The notes under the pieces are model-generated. The model saw nothing but the letters and a program-made list of their open reading frames with translations, was not told where the DNA came from and did not search any database. From positions 1 through 42,734 of the forward strand of contig VAZV01000168.1 of assembly GCA_005884765.1 (NCBI GenBank): 42,734 nt of DNA. Direction: 5' to 3'. The translations under genes and the position numbers were made by a program. This DNA comes from Alphaproteobacteria bacterium (lineage in GTDB: Bacteria > Pseudomonadota > Alphaproteobacteria > Rhizobiales > Xanthobacteraceae). Below are positions 26,303-35,108 of this stretch, piece by piece. Numbering within the stretch: position 1 is the first letter of the stretch; the number at the start of each line of letters is the position of its first letter.

Positions 26303-27120
26303 GCCGCGCTCTCCGCCGGTGCGGGGATATCGTCGGGATCGACCAGCACTTCATCCTCTTCGCCGAGATAGGCGCGCTTGACGTGCGGATCGGAGAGCAC
26401 CGAAGCTGGATCGCCTTCGGCGATCTTGCGGCCGAAATCGAGCACCATGACGCGATGGGAAATGTCCATCACCACGCCCATGTCGTGCTCGATCATCATG
26501 ACGGTCATGCCGAACTCTTCGTTGAGGTCGACGATGTAGCGCGCCATGTCTTCCTTTTCCTCGAAGTTCATCCCGGCCATGGGCTCGTCGAGCAGGATCA
26601 GCCGCGGCTCGAGCGCCATGGCGCGGGCGAGCTCGACGCGTTTGCGCAGGCCGTAAGGAAGGGTGCCGGCGGTCGCCTTGCGCACCGACTGCAGGTCGAG
26701 GAAGTCGATAATCTCCTCGACCTTGCGGCGATGCTCGAGCTCCTCGCGCCGCGCGCCGGTCAGCCAGTACAACGATCCCGTGATGAAGTTGTTTTTCAGC
26801 AAGTGATGCCGCCCGACCATGATGTTGTCGAGCACGCTCATGTGGTGGAACAATGCCAGGTTCTGGAAGGTGCGGCCGATGCCGAGCGACGGCCGCGCAT
26901 TGGGATTGAGCGCGGTGATATCCTTGTCGCGATAGATCAACTGGCCTTCGGTCGGGGTGTAGCGGCCCGAGATGCAATTGACGATCGAGGTCTTGCCGGC
27001 GCCGTTCGGTCCGATGATCGAATATAGTTCACCGTCGTTGACGCCGAAAGAGACCTCGGTCAGCGCGCGAACGCCACCAAAGCGCAGCGACACCCCGCGC
27101 ACTTCCAACGTGTAAGCCAC
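26299..27120 (-). CDS. livG: Branched-chain amino acid-type ABC transporter ATPase (LivG)
   Basis: 273 residues. Walker A IGPNGAGKTSIVN near residues 36-48, IGRTFQNLALFHHMSVLDNI, the LivG-type signature LPYGLRKRVELARAMA in place of LSGGQ, Walker B LILLDEPMAGMN and MIEHDMGVVM. The C-terminal helix has HVKRAYLGEEDE and then an acidic extension. It is the first gene of the seven-gene minus-strand operon and is divergent from the Crp/Fnr regulator gene, which may control it. Confidence 0.95.
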   Translation of the reverse strand: MAYTLEVRGVSLRFGGVRALTEVSFGVNDGELYSIIGPNGAGKTSIVNCISGRYTPTEGQLIYRDKDITALNPNARPSLGIGRTFQNLALFHHMSVLDNIMVGRHHLLKNNFITGSLYWLTGARREELEHRRKVEEIIDFLDLQSVRKATAGTLPYGLRKRVELARAMALEPRLILLDEPMAGMNFEEKEDMARYIVDLNEEFGMTVMMIEHDMGVVMDISHRVMVLDFGRKIAEGDPASVLSDPHVKRAYLGEEDEVLVDPDDIPAPAESAA

Positions 27121-27426
27121 TCATTCCTCCAGATACGGCGCTTGTCGCGCTCTTTATCCATTGTTCGTCACCCTAATGCCGACCTTACATCGCTCACCGC
27201 AGCTAAGCCATCCGCCTATCGATGCCCGGTGCTGCGAAGCGCGCGATGCGCCCGCGCCTGCGAGGCGTGGGGTGGCCCTCAATAGGGGAAAGCGATACTT
27301 TGAAATGTCTTGCGTCTGACAATTGGGCGGCAAATTTCGTTCGCGCGATCGTCAGGCCTTGGTTCCGGCTCGGAGGGCCGGCGCATTATTGCAAATCATT
27401 GTTGCATCGCAATAGGTTAATGGGGA
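27121..27426. promoter_or_regulatory. Divergent intergenic region with a candidate operator
   Basis: About 300 bases without a gene between livG and the regulator. Close to the regulator start lies ATTGC (27388-27392) and its inverted partner GCAAT (27409-27413), spanning 26 bases, with an extra TTGCA/TGCAT flavour inside. It is placed to bind a dimeric regulator and repress or autoregulate. It does not match the classical CRP or FNR palindromes. CCGGC and GCCGG at about 27365-27382 could form a small hairpin. No confident -10/-35 pair is seen. Confidence 0.35.
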
Positions 27427-28134
27427 GTGTTGAGTGCGCGGACGAGCGTCAAGCAGATCATGATTGCTCCGGATTACCTCAAGCGCATCGCGTCCTGGTC
27501 GCGCGGATTGAACGACCGCGAGATCGAACTCGCGCGTGCGGGTATCGTCGAGAAAACCTATCGCGCCGACGAATTCATCTTCATGCGCGGCGATCAGTTC
27601 GAGTACTGGACCGGCGTTGTCACCGGCTTGGCGCGGATGGGCATCGTGTCCCGCGGCGGCAAGGCGACGAGCTTCGCAGGCCTGACCGCCGGGGCGTGGT
27701 TCGGCGAGGGCACGGTGCTCAAAAACGAGGCCCGGCGCTATGACGTGGTGGCGTTGCGCGATACGCGTCTGGCGTTGATGGACCGCTCTACCTTCCTCTG
27801 GCTGTTCGAGAACAGTGTCGGGTTCAATCGTTTCCTGGTCGGGCAGCTTAACGAACGTCTTGGCCAGTTCATCGGGTTACTCGAATATGGCCGCACGCTG
27901 GATGCGACCGCGCGCCTCGCGCGCTCGATCGCCTCATTGTTCAATCCCATCCTCTACCCCGACCTGACGCGTCACCTGGAGATCACGCAGGAGGAAATCG
28001 GCGCGTTGTCCGGGATCTCCCGGCAGAACGCCAACCAGTGCCTGAAGCGGCTGGAAAAGGAGGGTCTCCTGCGGCTCGAATATGGCGGCGTGACGATTGT
28101 CGATCTCGAGCGGCTGCGCAGCTACGGCGAGTAA
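27427..28134 (+). CDS. Crp/Fnr family transcriptional regulator
   Basis: 235 residues from GTG 27427. ATG 27460 (MIAPDYLKRIASWSRG) is an equally likely start, as neither has a good ribosome site. The cyclic-nucleotide-binding-like beta roll covers about residues 20-130 (FIFMRGDQFEYWTGVVTG, AGAWFGEGTVL). A long dimer helix follows, then a winged helix with LEITQEEIGALSGISRQNANQCLKRLEKEGL. There is no cysteine cluster, so no FNR-type iron-sulphur sensor. The GEGTVL loop deviates from the cAMP-binding RTA signature, so the effector is open and could be a CoA ester of the imported acid. Its divergent placement makes the liv-ligase operon its likely target. Confidence 0.88.
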   Translation: MLSARTSVKQIMIAPDYLKRIASWSRGLNDREIELARAGIVEKTYRADEFIFMRGDQFEYWTGVVTGLARMGIVSRGGKATSFAGLTAGAWFGEGTVLKNEARRYDVVALRDTRLALMDRSTFLWLFENSVGFNRFLVGQLNERLGQFIGLLEYGRTLDATARLARSIASLFNPILYPDLTRHLEITQEEIGALSGISRQNANQCLKRLEKEGLLRLEYGGVTIVDLERLRSYGE

Positions 28135-28302
28135 CCGAAGGGCCGGATTTCCGCCCGCCCAAGGCTCTCAGAAGGCTTCTCAATCTCGCCGGCTTTGGCG
28201 TTAGACTTGCCCGGGGTCGAATGCTAAGGCGGGCGCCGCGGCGGGCCCAGTGGAAGGGGCGCGATCTGGCGTCGAGCGCGAAGCCTTCCGAGGCGGGCTT
28301 GG

Positions 28303-28353
28303 GCGCGTTACTTGGGCAAGTTACTTGGGCACGTTACTTGGGCGCGTTATTGG
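28303..28353 (+). repeat. Four 13-base tandem repeats before gmd
   Basis: Units GCGCGTTACTTGG, GCAAGTTACTTGG, GCACGTTACTTGG and a final 12-base GCGCGTTATTGG stand head to tail and end seven bases before the gmd start codon, next to its GGAGAAG ribosome site. As the unit is not a multiple of three and lies in the leader, copy changes would alter spacing to the promoter or leader structure rather than the protein. Confidence 0.9.
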
Positions 28354-28360
28354 AGAAGAT

Positions 28361-29446
28361 ATGGCGGTTCAAGATTCGAAACGGCGCGTGGCGCTTCTGA
28401 CCGGCGTTACCGGCCAGGACGGTGCGTACCTGGCGGAATATCTGCTCGGCCTCGGCTATACCGTGCACGGCATCAAGCGGCGGTCGTCCTCGTTCAACAC
28501 CGCGCGCATCGATCACCTCTACGAGGACCCGCACGCCGGCAATGTGCCGTTCCTGCTGCACTACGGCGACATGACGGATTCGACCAATCTGATCCGGCTT
28601 ATGCAGCAGATCAAGCCGACCGAAATCTACAATCTCGCGGCGCAAAGCCATGTCGGCGTCAGCTTCGAGAGCCCGGAATATACCGCCAATGCCGATGCGC
28701 TCGGCGTGCTGCGCCTTCTGGAAGCGATCCGCATTCTCGGCATGGAGAAGGAGACGCGGTTCTATCAGGCGTCCACTTCCGAACTCTACGGTCTGGCCCA
28801 GGAAGTGCCGCAGCGGGAGACCACGCCGTTCTATCCGCGCTCTCCTTACGGCGTTGCCAAGCTTTACGGCTACTGGATCACGGTGAACTACCGCGAGGCC
28901 TACGGGATGTTTGCTTCCAACGGTATCCTGTTCAATCATGAAAGCCCGATCCGCGGCGAAACCTTCGTGACGCGCAAGATCACCCGCGGCGTTGCCCGCA
29001 TCGAGGTCGGTCTTGAGAACACGCTCTACCTCGGCAACCTCGAGGCCAAGCGCGACTGGGGTCATGCGCGCGACTATATTGAGGGTATGCACAAGATCCT
29101 GCAGGCGGACGCGCCCGACGATTTCGTGCTGGCAACCGGCGAGACGCGCTCGGTGCGCGAATTCGTCGAGCTTTCATTCGCCGAAGTCGGCCGCAGGATC
29201 GAATGGCGCGGCAAGGGCGTGGAGGAAACCGGCGTCGACAAGAAAACCGGCAAGACATTGGTGCGCATCGATCCGGTTTATTTCCGCCCGACAGAAGTGG
29301 ATCTCTTGATCGGCGATGCCAGCAAGGCGCGCGAGAAACTCGGCTGGAAGCCGAAGACGACGCTCGCCCAACTGGTCAGCGAAATGGTGGCCGGCGACCT
29401 AGAGATCGCCAAACGGGAGATTGCCAATGGCAGGAACTCCCTTTGA
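28361..29446 (+). CDS. gmd: GDP-mannose 4,6-dehydratase
   Basis: 361 residues from ATG 28361, with TGGAGAAG upstream. Short-chain dehydrogenase fold: NADP site [15 protein letters not shown] (15-29), [38 protein letters not shown] (136-144) and YGVAK with catalytic Tyr 163 and Lys 167. [18 protein letters not shown] is diagnostic. It converts GDP-mannose to GDP-4-keto-6-deoxymannose, the shared precursor of fucose, rhamnose (GDP-D-) and perosamine. Its end overlaps fcl by 20 bases. It may also supply the perosamine-synthase-like enzyme 14 kb upstream. Confidence 0.97.
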   Translation: MAVQDSKRRVALLTGVTGQDGAYLAEYLLGLGYTVHGIKRRSSSFNTARIDHLYEDPHAGNVPFLLHYGDMTDSTNLIRLMQQIKPTEIYNLAAQSHVGVSFESPEYTANADALGVLRLLEAIRILGMEKETRFYQASTSELYGLAQEVPQRETTPFYPRSPYGVAKLYGYWITVNYREAYGMFASNGILFNHESPIRGETFVTRKITRGVARIEVGLENTLYLGNLEAKRDWGHARDYIEGMHKILQADAPDDFVLATGETRSVREFVELSFAEVGRRIEWRGKGVEETGVDKKTGKTLVRIDPVYFRPTEVDLLIGDASKAREKLGWKPKTTLAQLVSEMVAGDLEIAKREIANGRNSL

Positions 29447-30383
29447 CCTGAAGGGTAAAACGGTCGTCGTCGCGGGGCATCGCGGCATGGTAGGCTCCGC
29501 GCTGGTGCGCCGGCTTGCGCGCGAAAACGTCGAGCTATTGACGATCGATCGCGACGAACTCGATCTGCGCGATCAGTCAGCCGTGTTCCGCTGGTTTGCC
29601 GAGGTGCGCCCGGAAGTCGTGTTTCTCGCGGCGGCCAAGGTCGGCGGCATCGTCGCCAACAACACGCTGCGCGGCGAATTCATCTACGACAATCTGGTCA
29701 TCGCCGCGAACGTCATCCATGCCGCGCACATGAACCGCACGGAAAAGCTGATGTTCCTCGGCTCATCGTGCATCTATCCCAAACTGGCGCCGCAGCCGCT
29801 GCGCGAGGATTCCGTGCTGACCGGGCCGCTTGAAGAGACCAACGAGCCCTATGCGATCGCCAAGATCGCGGGGATCAAAATGGCCGAGGCCTATCGCAGC
29901 CAATATGGCTGCGACTTCATCAATGTGATGCCGACCAATCTGTACGGGCCGGGCGACAACTATCACCCCGAGTACAGTCACGTCGTCGCAGCCCTGATCC
30001 GCCGGTTTCACGAAGCAAAACTTTCAGGCAGCCCCCGCGTCGCCGTCTGGGGCACCGGCACGCCGCGCCGCGAATTTCTCTATGTCGACGACATGGCGGA
30101 TGCCTGCGTCCACCTGATGAAGACCTATTCGGACAGCGAATTGGTCAATATCGGTATCGGCGAGGACGTCACGATCGCCGACTTCGCGCGGCTGGTCGCC
30201 ACCGTGACGGGATATCGCGGCGAGATCAGTTTCGATCCCTCGCGGCCGGATGGTACGCCGCGAAAATTGCTCGACGTCTCCAGGCTCGCCAAACTCGGCT
30301 GGCGCGCGCGCACGTCGCTGGAAGACGGACTGCGGCTCGCGTATCAGGCGTATCTGACCGAGACCAAGCAGGCGGCGGAATAG
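29427..30383 (+). CDS. fcl: GDP-L-fucose synthase
   Basis: 318 residues from ATG 29427, with GGGAG upstream in the end of gmd. NADP site [14 protein letters not shown] (13-26), [27 protein letters not shown] (112-124), YAIAK with Tyr 142 and Lys 146, and [17 protein letters not shown]. It epimerises at C3 and C5 and reduces C4 of GDP-4-keto-6-deoxymannose, giving GDP-L-fucose. In rhizobia fucose enters nodulation factor, capsule and LPS. No nod genes are visible here, so a general surface glycan is the simplest use. Confidence 0.97.
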   Translation: MAGTPFDLKGKTVVVAGHRGMVGSALVRRLARENVELLTIDRDELDLRDQSAVFRWFAEVRPEVVFLAAAKVGGIVANNTLRGEFIYDNLVIAANVIHAAHMNRTEKLMFLGSSCIYPKLAPQPLREDSVLTGPLEETNEPYAIAKIAGIKMAEAYRSQYGCDFINVMPTNLYGPGDNYHPEYSHVVAALIRRFHEAKLSGSPRVAVWGTGTPRREFLYVDDMADACVHLMKTYSDSELVNIGIGEDVTIADFARLVATVTGYRGEISFDPSRPDGTPRKLLDVSRLAKLGWRARTSLEDGLRLAYQAYLTETKQAAE

Positions 30384-30388
30384 TCTTT

Positions 30389-30513
30389 CGTCATTGCGAG
30401 CCAATGGGTCGCGCGAATGCGCGCCCGATGACAAGCTCCGCGAAGCAATCCAGAAAATCCCGTTGCGGAAATAGTCCTGGATTGCTTCGTCGCTTTGCTC
30501 CTCGGAAATGACG
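30389..30513. repeat. Dispersed palindromic element (CATTGCGAG / GAAGCAATCCAG family)
   Basis: The left part begins CGTCATTGCGAG and contains CGAAGCAATCCAG. The right part mirrors it with CTGGATTGCTTCG and ends AATGACGG. The same family occurs at 39619-39707. It lies between fcl and the hemD-like gene and could act as a bidirectional transcription or RNA-stability element. Confidence 0.85.
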
Positions 30514-30519
30514 GCTTAC

Positions 30520-31276
30520 CTATCTCGCCGCCGCGCGTGGCGGGCTGTTCGCCAGCGCCTCCGCCATCGCCGTAATCAGCGGCCTCATGAAATAGGCGTC
30601 GTTGGCGGGCGAGATGTCGGTGCGCAGCCCGTGCGCCTTCAATTCATCAGACACCACCGGCCCGACAGAGGCAATCGGCGTATGGGCCAGTCCCTCGCGC
30701 AACCGCGCTTCGCATCCACGCGCCTGCGCAACTTGGAACAGCCGGCGGACCTGACCCAGGTTGGTCAGCGCGATGGCATCGATGCGCCCTTGCGCCATCT
30801 CCTCGATCGCGGTGACGATATTGGCGTCGGCAGCCTGTGCGTCATAGGCATAGGGCAGCACGGTATCGACCTCGGCGCCCTGCGCCGTGATGGCGCTGAT
30901 CAACGCGCTGTGGTCCTTCTCGGGATAAAGCTGGCTCCAGCCCGATCTCGCGCAAGGCCCGGCCGGGTTTTGGGCCGCGCGCGAACTTTCTGGTTTTAGC
31001 GAGGGCGGCGATAAAATCCTTCTCCACGCCGATCCGCCGCACCACTTTCATCAAACGACGCAACCCTTCGCCCGTCATCAGCACCAGATCGTCGAAAGGG
31101 TTTTCGACAAAGCGCCCGATCCAGGCTTCGATCGGCGCGGGATCGGGCGCATCATGGATGGTGAACATCGGACACTGCAGCACGTCCGCGCCCTGTTCAG
31201 TGAGCAGGCGGGAAAACTGCGCTTCCTCGCGCGTTTCCAGGATCAGGATGCGGTAGCCGGTGAGCCTGTCAGCCAT
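30520..31276 (-). pseudogene. hemD: Uroporphyrinogen-III synthase-like gene, frameshifted
   Basis: Two overlapping frames together make one HemD-like protein. The first (31276 down to the shift) begins MADRLTGYRILILETREEAQ and contains LMTGEGLRRLMKVVRR and ARGPKPGRALREIGLEP. The second continues QLYPEKDHSALISAITAQGA, VLPYAY, IDAIALTNLGQVRRLFQVA and IASVGPVVSDELKAHGL, to 30520. The frame breaks at about 30935. One missing base in the proline codon before the CAG would restore a single reading frame of about 250 residues, the normal family length. The enzyme closes hydroxymethylbilane to uroporphyrinogen III for haem, sirohaem and B12. Since the step is essential, either another hemD exists, or the shift is a sequencing error, or the two halves still work. 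Confidence 0.8.
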
Positions 31277-31429
31277 GGTCTTGCTCTAACTGATATCATC
31301 CATCGTTTGTTCATCCTGACTCTTCCTTAGGCGTTGGCGCAAGGGTACCGGCAGTGATAGAGCAGGGCCGCGAAGGCTCTCGTTCCATCCGCCCAAATTC
31401 TAATCAACGAGCCCTCAAGCCGAGTTTCC

Positions 31430-32293
31430 ATGTCCGATCGCCAATACGTGCTAACCCTCTCCTGTCCGGATCGTCCCGGCATCGTCTCGGCCGTGTCGAC
31501 CTTTCTTGCCCACAACGGACAGAACATCCTCGATGCCCAGCAGTTCAACGACGTCGAAACCAAGCACTTCTTCATGCGGGTGGTATTCACGGCGGCCGAC
31601 CTCGCGGTCGAACTGTCGGCATTGCAGACCGGCTTTGCTGCAATCGCCGAGCGCTTCGGCATGGCCTGGCAGATGCGCGACCGGGCTAACCGCCGCCGGG
31701 TGATGCTGCTGGTCTCCAAATCCGATCACTGCCTCGCCGATATCCTCTACCGCTGGCGTACCGGCGAGTTGGAAATGATCCCGACCGCGATCGTCTCCAA
31801 TCACCCGCGCGAGACCTATAACAATCTCGATTTCGGCGAGATCCCCTTTCATCACCTGCCGGTGACGAAACAGACCAAGCACGAACAGGAAGCGGCGATC
31901 TGGAACCTGGTTGGGCAGACCAGGACCGATCTCGTCGTGCTCGCGCGCTACATGCAGATCCTGTCCGACGAGATCTCAGCCAAACTTTCGGGGATGTGCA
32001 TCAACATCCACCACTCCTTCCTGCCCGGATTCAAAGGCGCACGGCCTTATCACCAGGCCCATGAGCGCGGCGTCAAACTGATCGGCGCCACCGCGCATTA
32101 CGTCACCAGCGACCTCGACGAGGGGCCGATCATCGACCAGGACGTCGAACGCATCAGTCATCGTGACACGCCCGAGGATCTCGTCCGCAAAGGACGCGAT
32201 ATCGAGCGGCGCGTGCTGGCGCGCGCGATCCGCTATCATTTGGCCGACCGCGTGATCCTCAACGGCCGCAAGACCGTGGTGTTCATGGATTGA
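31430..32293 (+). CDS. purU: Formyltetrahydrofolate deformylase
   Basis: 287 residues. An N-terminal ACT domain ([20 protein letters not shown], about 6-25) is followed by a formyl-transferase-type domain. The catalytic region is [20 protein letters not shown] and [20 protein letters not shown], with the Asn-His-Asp set of the family visible. It hydrolyses 10-formyl-THF to THF and formate, balancing one-carbon pools. In this window it sits near methionine and SAM genes, but it is not in an operon with them. Its end overlaps the convergent NAD-binding protein gene by 11 bases. Confidence 0.96.
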   Translation: MSDRQYVLTLSCPDRPGIVSAVSTFLAHNGQNILDAQQFNDVETKHFFMRVVFTAADLAVELSALQTGFAAIAERFGMAWQMRDRANRRRVMLLVSKSDHCLADILYRWRTGELEMIPTAIVSNHPRETYNNLDFGEIPFHHLPVTKQTKHEQEAAIWNLVGQTRTDLVVLARYMQILSDEISAKLSGMCINIHHSFLPGFKGARPYHQAHERGVKLIGATAHYVTSDLDEGPIIDQDVERISHRDTPEDLVRKGRDIERRVLARAIRYHLADRVILNGRKTVVFMD

Positions 32294-33167
32294 CGGAGGG
32301 CTCGTCGAACACCGGGTGGAAGGCGCGAGGGTTCCAGCCGAAATCTGTGATGGCGGGGCCGGCGTCGAAGGTCATGTCCTGCATCATACGCAGGCCCATT
32401 GCGACGTTCGTGCCGGGAAACAGCGGCTTTGCCACGAAAAACGCAGCTCGCCACAATGCCGGCGGAACGGACACCGTGCGCCGCGGCAACCGCAGCCCGT
32501 CAAATATCCGCCCGATCATTTCGCGATAGGACAGCGTCTCTCCACCGGGCAAGCAATAGAACTTGTTGACTGCGGCTGGGCTAGCCGCGGCTGCGATCGC
32601 GCCGATGGCAAGATCTTCGGCATGGACCGGCTGGCGCATGCCCTGTGCGCCGCCGACCAGCGGCATGAAGCCGAAGCGGCGGATCAACCGTGACAGCGGC
32701 GTGATGTTGATGTCGCGTCCCTCGGCATAGATCAGGGTCGGTCGCAGGATCGTCCAACCGATGTTGCCGTCGTGGCAGGCCTCGACGATTTTCTGTTCGG
32801 CCTCTGCAAGCGCGTGTAGCATCTCCCGCTCCGCCGCGACTTCGCTGTCCAGCTTTGTGATCACGCTAGTGGAGCTGAAAACGACCACTCGCTTTAATGC
32901 GGGATTGAAGAAATGATGAAGCGCCGGCGCCACCAGAATGGCGTCAGTGGTGCAGTACAGCGTAACGAAGGGCGGAAAGTTGAGGGTCTCCGGCTTTTCG
33001 AGATCGCCGCGGAGCCAGTCCACATCAGGTCTGTCCTGGGCGGATCGCGAGAGCACCAGCGGCCGCTCGCCGCGTTGCAAGAGATGGTCCAGGATATAGG
33101 TGCCGACAAGCCCGGTGCCGCCGATAACCAGACTGCTCCGCTCCGCCGTTTCGGTCTTGCCGTCCAC
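32283..33167 (-). CDS. NAD(P)-binding epimerase/dehydratase-like protein (atypical SDR)
   Basis: 294 residues. The Rossmann N-terminus reads [20 protein letters not shown], followed by [32 protein letters not shown] and [13 protein letters not shown]. The usual YxxxK catalytic pair is missing: where it is expected the sequence reads [15 protein letters not shown]. It is thus an atypical, perhaps non-catalytic or differently catalytic, member, similar to complex I assembly factor-like or NmrA-like proteins. It is preceded by the lipoprotein gene in the same direction, with zero bases between them. Confidence 0.82.
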   Translation of the reverse strand: MDGKTETAERSSLVIGGTGLVGTYILDHLLQRGERPLVLSRSAQDRPDVDWLRGDLEKPETLNFPPFVTLYCTTDAILVAPALHHFFNPALKRVVVFSSTSVITKLDSEVAAEREMLHALAEAEQKIVEACHDGNIGWTILRPTLIYAEGRDINITPLSRLIRRFGFMPLVGGAQGMRQPVHAEDLAIGAIAAAASPAAVNKFYCLPGGETLSYREMIGRIFDGLRLPRRTVSVPPALWRAAFFVAKPLFPGTNVAMGLRMMQDMTFDAGPAITDFGWNPRAFHPVFDEPSVNP

Positions 33168-33446
33168 CTAATGCACCGCCGGCAACGATGACGTATCGGA
33201 CTTGCCGTCCTCGCCGCGTTCGGCCGCGGGAAGCAGGCGCTTTCGTTCGCGTTCCTTCATGTACTCTTCGTATTTTGCCGTTCCGGGACGGGGCGGAGCG
33301 TCAGGCGGCAAGCCCCCGGCCCATTGCGGGATGTAGTCGCCCATGCCGGAAGAAAGTTTTTCATTGATGCTCGCGCAGCCCCCAGCGCCGCACACGAGCA
33401 GCGCGGCGGCAAGCAGGATCGCAAATTGGCGTGGGCTGAAGGGCAT
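33168..33446 (-). CDS. Small putative lipoprotein
   Basis: 92 residues. Signal peptide MPFSPRQFAILLAAALLVCG followed by a lipobox-like AGGC (cysteine about residue 24). The mature part is polar and proline/charge rich (DYIPQWAGGLPPDAPPRPG, EEYMKERERKR). Its stop abuts the start of the NAD-binding protein gene, suggesting co-transcription. It would be anchored in a membrane facing the periplasm. No function is recognised. Confidence 0.72.
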   Translation of the reverse strand: MPFSPRQFAILLAAALLVCGAGGCASINEKLSSGMGDYIPQWAGGLPPDAPPRPGTAKYEEYMKERERKRLLPAAERGEDGKSDTSSLPAVH

Positions 33447-33746
33447 CGCTCCGGGCGTCCAAACCTTGTGGGTCCGATAGATAGGTCTTGTTGGCGGCGC
33501 TACGCCTACCAGGGAAACTACGTCCTGACAGGTAAGAATGGCTTATTCCGTCCAAGGTATCAAAATACCAATCACCTTTGGCTCAGATTGTCCCCATCAT
33601 GACGCGCGCGCCGCTTCGATCGTCCGGATTGACAATACCGCGCGAAACGGACGCCATGCCCCGCCGCTACACGGCGCAAAAATCTGGGCTATGGTGAGGC
33701 AAGGGCCGGGGACTCGGTTCGAAGCCGGAGAGGGGAGAAAGCGTTT
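33447..33746. other. Intergenic region between lipoprotein gene and second liv operon
   Basis: No gene that I can support. TTGACA occurs at 33629-33634 but no -10 hexamer follows at 16-18 bases, so a promoter is not called. It ends with the purine-rich ribosome site GAGAGGGGAG just before livK. Confidence 0.5.
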
Positions 33747-34928
33747 ATGTTCATTCGCACCAAAATGCTGTTGCCGATTGCGACCGTAGCCGCCGTTGCA
33801 GGCATGGTTGCGCTGACGCCGGCGCGAGCCGATGAGGCCGTCAAGATCGGCCTGATCCTGCCGATGACGGGCGGGCAGGCCTCGACCGGCAAGCAGATCG
33901 ACAATGCGGTCAAGCTCTACATGCAGCAGCATGGCGATACCGTCGCCGGCAAGAAGGTCGAGGTGATCCTGAAAGATGACGCCGCGGTGCCCGACAACAC
34001 CAAGCGGCTTGCACAGGAACTGATCGTCAACGACAAGGTCGGTTTCATCGCGGGCTTCGGCGTTACGCCGGCTGCGCTCGCCGCAGCACCGCTTGCCACG
34101 CAGGCTAAAATTCCCGAGATCGTGATGGCGGCGGGCACGTCGATCATCACCGAGCGTTCGCCCTATATCGTGCGCACCAGCTTCACGCTGGCGCAGTCCT
34201 CCACCATTATCGGCGATTGGGCGGTCAAGAATGGCATCAAGAAGGTCGCGACGCTAACCTCCGACTACGCGCCCGGCAACGACGCGCTGAACTTCTTCAA
34301 ACAGAATTTCACTGCAGGTGGCGGCGAGATCGTCGAAGAGGTCAAGGTGCCCCTGGCCAACCCCGATTTCGCGCCGTTCCTGCAACGCATGAAGGATGCC
34401 AAGCCCGACGCCATGTTCGTGTTCGTGCCGGCTGGCCAAGGCGGCAACTTCATGAAGCAATATGCAGAGCGCGGGTTGGACAAGGCCGGCATCAGGGTGA
34501 TCGGCCCCGGCGACGTCATGGACGACGACCTCTTGAACGGCATGGGCGATGCCGCGCTCGGCACCGTCACCGCGCATCTCTATTCCGCAGCGCATCCATC
34601 GGCGATGAACAAGGAGTTCGTGGCGGCCTACAAGAAGGCCTTCGGCAATCGTCCCGGCTTCATGGCGGTGAGCGGCTATGACGGCATCCACTTGATCTAT
34701 GAAGCGCTGAAGAAGACCGGCGGCAAGACGGACGGCGATGCCCTTGTCGGAGCCATGAAGGGGATGAAGTGGGAAAGCCCGCGCGGCCCGATCTCGATTG
34801 ACCCGGAAACCCGCGATATCGTGCAGAACATCTACATCCGCAAGGTCGAGAAGGTCGACGGCGAACTCTACAACGTCGAGTTCGCAACCTTTGAGGCCGT
34901 CAAGGATTCCGGCAAGACGAAGAAGTGA
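33747..34928 (+). CDS. livK: ABC transporter substrate-binding protein (LivK/HAAT type), second operon
   Basis: 393 residues. A strong GAGGGGAGAAAG precedes the ATG at 33747. The signal peptide ends about residue 28 (LTPARA), then DEAVKIGLILPMTGGQASTG begins the type 1 periplasmic binding fold; FIAGFGVTPAALAAAPLATQ and YAPGNDALNFFKQNFTAGGG follow. It is a bilobed periplasmic receptor for amino acids or related small organic compounds. It differs clearly from the livK at 20843. The operon order K-H-M-G-F and the MetE-like gene behind it hint at a sulphur or methylated ligand, which is inference. Confidence 0.93.
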   Translation: MFIRTKMLLPIATVAAVAGMVALTPARADEAVKIGLILPMTGGQASTGKQIDNAVKLYMQQHGDTVAGKKVEVILKDDAAVPDNTKRLAQELIVNDKVGFIAGFGVTPAALAAAPLATQAKIPEIVMAAGTSIITERSPYIVRTSFTLAQSSTIIGDWAVKNGIKKVATLTSDYAPGNDALNFFKQNFTAGGGEIVEEVKVPLANPDFAPFLQRMKDAKPDAMFVFVPAGQGGNFMKQYAERGLDKAGIRVIGPGDVMDDDLLNGMGDAALGTVTAHLYSAAHPSAMNKEFVAAYKKAFGNRPGFMAVSGYDGIHLIYEALKKTGGKTDGDALVGAMKGMKWESPRGPISIDPETRDIVQNIYIRKVEKVDGELYNVEFATFEAVKDSGKTKK

Positions 34929-34973
34929 GGTCAACTTCGACGTCGTTTCCTGGTGTGAGTTCCATACTCTCCA

Positions 34974-35066
34974 CGTCATGCCCGGGCGTGACCCGGGCAT
35001 CCACGTCTTTCTTCGTTGCGATCCGAGGCAAGGACGTGGATGGCCGGGACAGGCCCGGCCATGACG
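34974..35066. repeat. Dispersed palindromic element between livK and livH
   Basis: Outer ends CGTCATG and CATGACG. Inner hairpins GCCCGGG-CGTGA-CCCGGGC and GGCCGGG-ACAGG-CCCGGCC, each with a seven-base stem. ATCCACGTC at the left of the centre mirrors GACGTGGAT on the right. The position after the binding-protein gene suits an RNA hairpin that keeps livK mRNA more abundant than the permease mRNA. Confidence 0.85.
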
Positions 35067-35108
35067 ATTTATAGTTTGTGGTGTTGCGACTCGGGCTAAG
35101 CCGATCCC

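Noticed and set aside
28361..30383. gmd-fcl as part of a Nod-factor fucosylation cluster
   Set aside because: No nodZ, noeL-like neighbours or nod box seen; general surface glycan use is simpler.
33629..33634. TTGACA as -35 box for the second liv operon
   Set aside because: No acceptable -10 hexamer at 16-18 bases; left uncalled.
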